Origin: Bilabrum cf. latius
Lineage: Eukaryota; Bigyra: Bicosoecida; Bigyra; Bicosoecida
Length of the DNA stretch: 64,000 bases
Reading direction: 5' to 3'
Assembly (NCBI GenBank): GCA_965178125.1
Contig: OZ237749.1
Coordinates: forward strand, 186,001-250,000
The notes beneath the pieces are model-generated. The model saw nothing but the letters and a program-made list of their open reading frames with translations, was not told the DNA's origin and did no database searches. Of this stretch, positions 59,898 to 64,000 are shown piece by piece. Position 1 is the first letter of the stretch; each line of letters begins with the position of its first letter. A program made the translations under genes and the position numbers.

Positions 59898-60948
59898 TAG
59901 AAGGCCTGGGGTTTTAGGTAAGCATAAACTGTGCTGTAAATCGAGGCTAGCCACCGTGTAAATTTTGGCTTTTTCGTGCTTGCACCTCTAGGCCTACCGC
60001 ACCCTGGGCGCCGCGCTTGGACGAGTCGACATGTCGTGTGGCGTGATTGAGGTGAAGGAATGGGGCGGGAGGGGGGTGGAATGTAGGAAAGGTGGATAAG
60101 GTGGACGGGGTGGATGACGCGGGAGGCACAGATAGGGCAGGGATGTACGCAGTACCATCAGCCCAAGATCAGACAAGGTTGGTCGCAGGCTACACACCGC
60201 CACGAAGCACAACTCCCAAAAAGAAGGTATGCAGTGCACGCAGTTTGCGTACCCCATTAAATTTGTCCTTGGGGTTCTATTGTCCGACACACCGGTAGGC
60301 AAGGCCGCAGCAGGAGCTGGTGGTCAGGTGGGAGGGCTGGCAGCGGGAGTTGCGCAGCCAGGAGCGGCATGTGCAGCGGAGCCCATGGCGTGAGCTTGCT
60401 GATCCATTCGACCTGCCCAATGCGATTTCCCCCGGGGTGATTATATTAGTGGGAGAGAGAGAGAGAGAGAAAATAGAGTTTTCGCACGCAATTCAATACC
60501 AGAGACAATCCGAGGACTGCCACCAAAGTAACGCGCACCTTAACAGGGGACCCAGCTGTACCCGCGTTGGCGGAGCCAGTCAGGACCTGAAAAGGCCTCT
60601 GAAGAAATAGTTGGTCTGGTTAAGACCGATACATGCCTAGGACCCGTGTCTTAAGCGCATCGCGTTGAGATCTCCTGGGAGTCAGACCCAGTCGAACGTC
60701 CGCAGTGAGGGAGCATGCGCGAGGAAGGCCTGGCGAGGCGTGAGGCGTTCAGCCTCTCGCCACCAGACCGCCACATAGTCCGCCTCTAGGACTTGTTGCC
60801 TGCTCCAGATCCGGGAGCGTGCTAGCCTTGCCGTTCCCTTCGCCCAGATGCGTTCTAGCACCTGAAGCTCCTTGCTGAGGGCGCAACGGCCCAGCGTTCC
60901 TGTCATCCACTCTCCGATGAACTAGTTCTCGGAGGGATTCAGTATGTG
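59898..60948. other. Gene-poor interval
   Basis: Contains a (GA)n microsatellite of about 20 bp near 60451-60471. A minus-strand frame at 60682-60906 (VLERIWAKGTARLARSRIWS) is in phase with the frame to its right but separated from it by a TGA; see the entry at 60949. Confidence 0.4.
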
Positions 60949-61485
60949 TCAGAGCGGGTGGGCTCGGATTGCAAGGTCTCGGGCTGTTGGGCTGCCCGAG
61001 CTGAGTTGTTCAGCTACGCACAGTTGGCAGGACTACAACCCCTCGATGGCTCGTCCGAAGCTCTCATTGGCCCTCTGCTACAAGCGTCGGATTGCACGTC
61101 GGCACCGTTCTTGGAGTTGTTCGAGGGTGCCTTGGACGATAGAGAGCTCCAAGGAGTCTGCGTCTCCTCGGTGTTCCTGTGTCAGCACCTGCTCCGTTTT
61201 GACGTGTTCCATCCATAGTGCTCTCCCCACTGCCGTGGGTGCCCAGGGTACGTCCGTGTGCGTGGCTTCCGCGCGCATCATTTCGGCCTGTACCGAGCGT
61301 TCTCCTCTGTGGTGCATGGTCCCTTCCCGAGGGTAACGCCCAGTGAGCCATCGGAGTAGTGGGCCCGGGGCCCCCGGGTAGAACATACTTATTCTCTCTC
61401 TCGCACTGGTTGTCTTCTTTCCGTCCGTAACGTCCACTCTTGTGATCTTTCTATTATGGATGCCAAGACGGCTGCCTTTGATCAA
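60949..61485 (-). CDS. Uncharacterised ORF, possibly remnant of a mobile element
   Basis: The frame is open for about 179 codons if TAGs at 61078 and 61027 are sense, ending on TGA. It has coiled-coil-like composition (LELSIVQGTLEQLQERCRRA, RANESFGRAIEGLQSCQLCV). No ATG near the upstream limit; one at about 61393 would give MFYPGAPGPLL. The same frame reopens after the TGA and continues to 60682, which suggests a longer, inactivated gene. It overlaps the 5' end of the NudC gene on the other strand. Confidence 0.3.
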
Positions 61486-62946
61486 ATGTTTGGTTAGCTA
61501 GCTACTAATGTTGGCGATATATCAGAGTTGCTTGAGAGGTTCTTTTCATTCTTGAACAGGCGAACAGACTTTTACATTGTGGACCCAACCAGATCTGCGA
61601 AGATGGGCTTCGCTCCCGGCCACGCGGAGCGTCTGTTGCTTGAAACGTTCCACAGATTCCCTTTGAAAGGGGTTGACGGCAGGGCTTTCTCGCCTGCTGC
61701 GCAGTCTGGCTCCGCTACTGCTCAGGTGTAGGCCAGCAAGGCCGCATCAGTCTCGAGAAAAGTGCTTGAGCCAAAGATCAAGCGTGCCGAAGGGACGAAG
61801 TAGAAACATACCAATTCTAACGAGGGTGCGACTGTCGGTAAAGTGCGTTGCGAGGCACCTGGGGCTACCACAGCCGCTGGAACTTCGCAGTCAGAATTGC
61901 GGCCAGGAGCCAAAGAAACCACAACCAAGGGAAAACGAGATAGCGGTAGCATAGGGATCAGCCAAGTTTGGACTACTCTCAAGCTGAAGCAGCTTCCCCA
62001 AGCGAATGGGGGTGCTGGCCCGGGATACTGGTGGTCCCAAACGATGGAAGACGTTACTTTGAACGTGCCAGTTCCCGAAGGAACGCGAAAAAAGGATGTT
62101 TCTGTACAGCTTACATCAAATCGAGTTCTTGTCGCTCTAGAGCATGACAGTGGCAGCCTGAGTGCCAGTGGCGGGGCAGGCGGTAGCGAGGTTGCGCAAG
62201 AGCCGCTCATCTTGCTGGAGGGCGACCTCGGGGGGAACGCTGCCGGCGAGGACGGTGATGAAATGCTTTGGGTCCTGGATACCAAAGCTGAAAGCGTGTC
62301 TACCGTTGAGATTGGCGGAAGCCAGGTTGCTTTCGAGGCGCTGGCCAAGGAGGCACTGCTGAGAGCGTAGGCTGCGTCTGGTGCTGGCGTCGAAGGGGGC
62401 AGCGGAAATGCAAACACCGCTCAGTCGGCAAAGGAAGCTTCAGCAGACGCCCCAATGTAGCTGGCGTCCAGCACATCCATGAGCAAGGTGCTGCAAGTGA
62501 CCATCAGCAAGTCAGAGGAGACATGGTGGAATTCCGCCGTTCGGGGTCACCCCGAAATCGATGCGACGCGCGTAGACTCCAGCAAGCACGTATCTGAGTA
62601 CGACATTGGGACATAGAGCACCATACGCAGGCTAATGGAGGACTAGGCGCGGAAAGCGAAGGGGCTGCCATCGGTGGAAGAGGAGCAGGCACAACGCGCG
62701 CTTCAGAGGGCCATGGAGCTGCCCGGCGGCTCTCCATTCGCTGGCACTGCAAGCAACGCGGCTCGGGAATAGGGTGGAAGTGACAGTGCAGCAGAGCAAG
62801 ATGATGAATCTGCGCCGGTACCCTGCTATGGGACTGGGGGCACCGTGTCTGACCCTTTGCCTGCAGGGGATGGGGGCTCCAGATCGGGTGGTGGCCGTGA
62901 TGGTGGAGCAGAGGGTGGCGATGCATTGCAAGGGGGTTCATTGTGA
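61456..62946 (+). CDS. NudC-family protein (CS domain), dynein/Hsp90 cochaperone type
   Basis: Intronless frame, 496 aa, ATG 61456 to TGA, with eight TAGs (61495, 61729, 61801, 62368, 62458, 62614, 62644, 62770). The N-terminal NudC segment is clear: FFSFLNRRTDFYIVDP and MGFAPGHAERLLLETFHRF. The CS domain begins YWWSQTMEDVTLNVPVPEGT (about residue 191); the WWN-type C-terminal strand is ETWWNSAVRGHPEIDATRV. The tail LMED-TAG-ARKAKGLPS matches the human NUDC M-x-D-Q-R-Q-K-x-x-GLP tail, placing Gln at the TAG. A loop inside the CS domain is expanded (about 90 residues). Role: cochaperone for dynein-linked client folding. Confidence 0.92.
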
Positions 62947-63444
62947 GCAAGTTCTTGGGATTGCCGATGATTGGTGCTACTAGAATCCGATATGATTGGG
63001 TCAGTTCGTGTACGTGGGTCCGCCTATTCAAGCCAAGCTGCTTGGTGGCACCCAGGCACATGACAAGGGGCATGCAGATGGCTGTAATGGCACCTGGGCG
63101 TACCCATGGCTCGCACGAGCAGATAAGGATGTGTCTCGGGCGGTCCGATGGCGATGACGTGCAGGTCTGAACCACCTCGATCACCCTTCACACCGCATGT
63201 CGCCCGCGCGTGCGTGGTGGAAACGCAGTGCAGTCTGTGCATGCGGTCTGAGGTCTGGTTGGTCTGCTAGGGATGTGGGTCCCACTCGTGGGTGTGCACC
63301 ATACGTATCCCGTGTGCACCATACGTATCCCGTGTGCACCATACGGCGATTTTATCTGATTTGTTAAAGTTCCGTGCAATTTGGACACTGCGGAACTTCC
63401 AGTTCAGCCCGAAGTCGGCTGTGCATCAAATCCACTAGCTGCGA
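62947..63444. other. Intergenic
   Basis: No gene recognised. It contains the short tandem repeat at 63292-63344 and the promoter of the secreted SRCR-like gene. Confidence 0.4.
63292..63344 (+). repeat. 20-bp tandem repeat, about 2.6 units
   Basis: GTGTGCACCATACGTATCCC repeats exactly twice and is followed by a 13-bp partial unit. It lies about 100 bp upstream of the SRCR-like gene start. Confidence 0.85.
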
Positions 63445-64000
63445 ATGAAAGGCGAATTTGCGCTTCATGCGGCTCTTATTGCTTCATTTGCAATTTTGAT
63501 TGTTGATGGTAGCTTGGTATTTCGTACCTCTCTACGGATCGGGCCTGGGCTTATCTATAGCGACATGAACAGTCGCAGGCCCGGAATCCTCTCTGTAGCA
63601 ATAAGAAACGGCACCTGGGGCCCAAACCTGCCGATATGTGGCGACGGATTTACAGAAGCTGATGCTCGGGAGTACTGCGTCGGAGAAGATAACGCCGGCC
63701 TTGCGAGGTTCAAGCTGGTTCCCTCGGTTAATGCTTCACTCAGCCAGACGACCATGTCCTGCGAATCAGGATCCTGCACGAATACCCTGCTGACACAGGG
63801 CTGTACATCTGGTACGATAATTGGGCTGGAATGCACCTAGGTGGATCTCGGAATTCTGAAAGAATCAAACTCGAGCGTGCCACCCCTTGATCGCGCCACG
63901 CCAGCGCGGGAGCAGCCAGCGCGAGCTCGAGGGGTCGCAGCCGTGTACTCTCTCAACAGAAACTCTTGGCGATACCTTTCAGAAGGCACATTACCGAGCG
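63445..64000 (+). CDS. Secreted SRCR-like protein, 3' end beyond window
   Basis: The frame opens with a signal peptide (MKGEFALHAALIASFAILIV) and continues through a TAG at 63838-63840 to the window edge (at least 185 codons). The ectodomain reads GILSVAIRNGTWGPNLPICG, FTEADAREYCVG, SQTTMSCESGSC, IIGLECT. The order W-x-x-x-C, DA-x-x-C, and I-G-L-x-C resembles a scavenger-receptor cysteine-rich domain. The TAG immediately follows the final domain Cys, so a standard reading would yield a plausible but truncated single-domain protein. Likely a surface or secreted recognition protein. Confidence 0.6.

Noticed and set aside
63292-63344. CRISPR-like array
   Set aside because: Units are directly abutting tandem repeats with no spacers, in a eukaryotic genome.
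1-64000. UAG = Leu, as in a sainouroid rhizarian
   Set aside because: The TAG positions in helicase motif II, PYRxQ, the E2 SxQSLL block and the NudC tail are Gln in known families; none of these favours Leu.
1-64000. Programmed stop-codon readthrough or selenocysteine/pyrrolysine insertion
   Set aside because: Too many sites per gene, no conserved context around them, and TAG (not TGA) is affected. Pyrrolysine is not expected in such a range of eukaryotic proteins.
1-64000. Ciliate-type code (UAA and UAG = Gln)
   Set aside because: TAA is absent inside the recognised frames and closes two genes (38494 and 55967), so it remains a stop.

Overview
This is a GC-rich eukaryotic nuclear window from an unidentified flagellate-type protist or alga. 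It holds about two dozen genes on both strands, with short GT-AG introns (about 53-260 nt). It encodes eukaryotic families (a UBC7-type E2, a MOV10-like helicase, NudC, RCC1 repeats, an OSCA/TMEM63-like membrane protein, a JmjC oxygenase, a ciliary-type coiled coil) and no bacterial operons. I cannot name the species from the sequence.

The main result is the genetic code. Read with the standard code, nearly every gene shatters into pieces at in-frame TAG. Read with TAG as sense, the pieces join into single open frames that close on TGA (nearly all genes) or TAA (two genes). No recognised gene ends on TAG. I count about 84 in-frame TAGs in about 20 genes; the largest gene has 27. Where a TAG falls in a motif I know, the family residue is glutamine: helicase motif II DEAS-Q, helicase PYRx-Q, E2 LLSx-Q-SLL, and the NudC D-Q-R/A-x-K-x-x-GLP tail. 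The inferred code is UAG = Gln, with UAA and UGA as stops. Most non-ciliate reassignments change UAA and UAG together, so this pattern is rare.

Layout. 1-5.9 kb: a partial alpha-helical protein on the minus strand, a divergent E2 enzyme, a probable mitochondrial RCC1-like protein and a Gly/Pro-rich protein. 6.3-10.5 kb: two tandem secreted carbohydrate-active-type proteins (GH43-like propeller; right-handed beta-helix). 10.7-16.1 kb: JmjC protein and a multispanning OSCA/TMEM63-like protein on the minus strand. 16.4-17.2 kb: a frame-broken B-lectin-like gene. 17.5-29.6 kb: a 4,021-residue protein with two membrane blocks, each followed by a degenerate class III cyclase-like domain, then a PAS-like domain and an AGC-type kinase split by about 1,000 residues. 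29.9-31.6 kb: ankyrin gene. 32.8-39.5 kb: helicase, a putative winged-helix protein and a small membrane protein. 40.1-44.2 kb: two ankyrin genes. 44.7-50.3 kb: a large helical protein tail-to-tail with an armadillo protein. 50.4-56 kb: ciliary-type coiled coil, then an LRR protein. 56.2-59.1 kb: a type II membrane protein with a Ser/Pro/Thr stalk. 59-61.5 kb: gene-poor and repeat-bearing. 61.5-64 kb: NudC and a secreted SRCR-like gene running off the end.

Four genes (three ankyrin, one LRR) share one C-terminal module, which suggests a lineage-specific family spread by local duplication and domain shuffling. In all calls below TAG is read as Gln.
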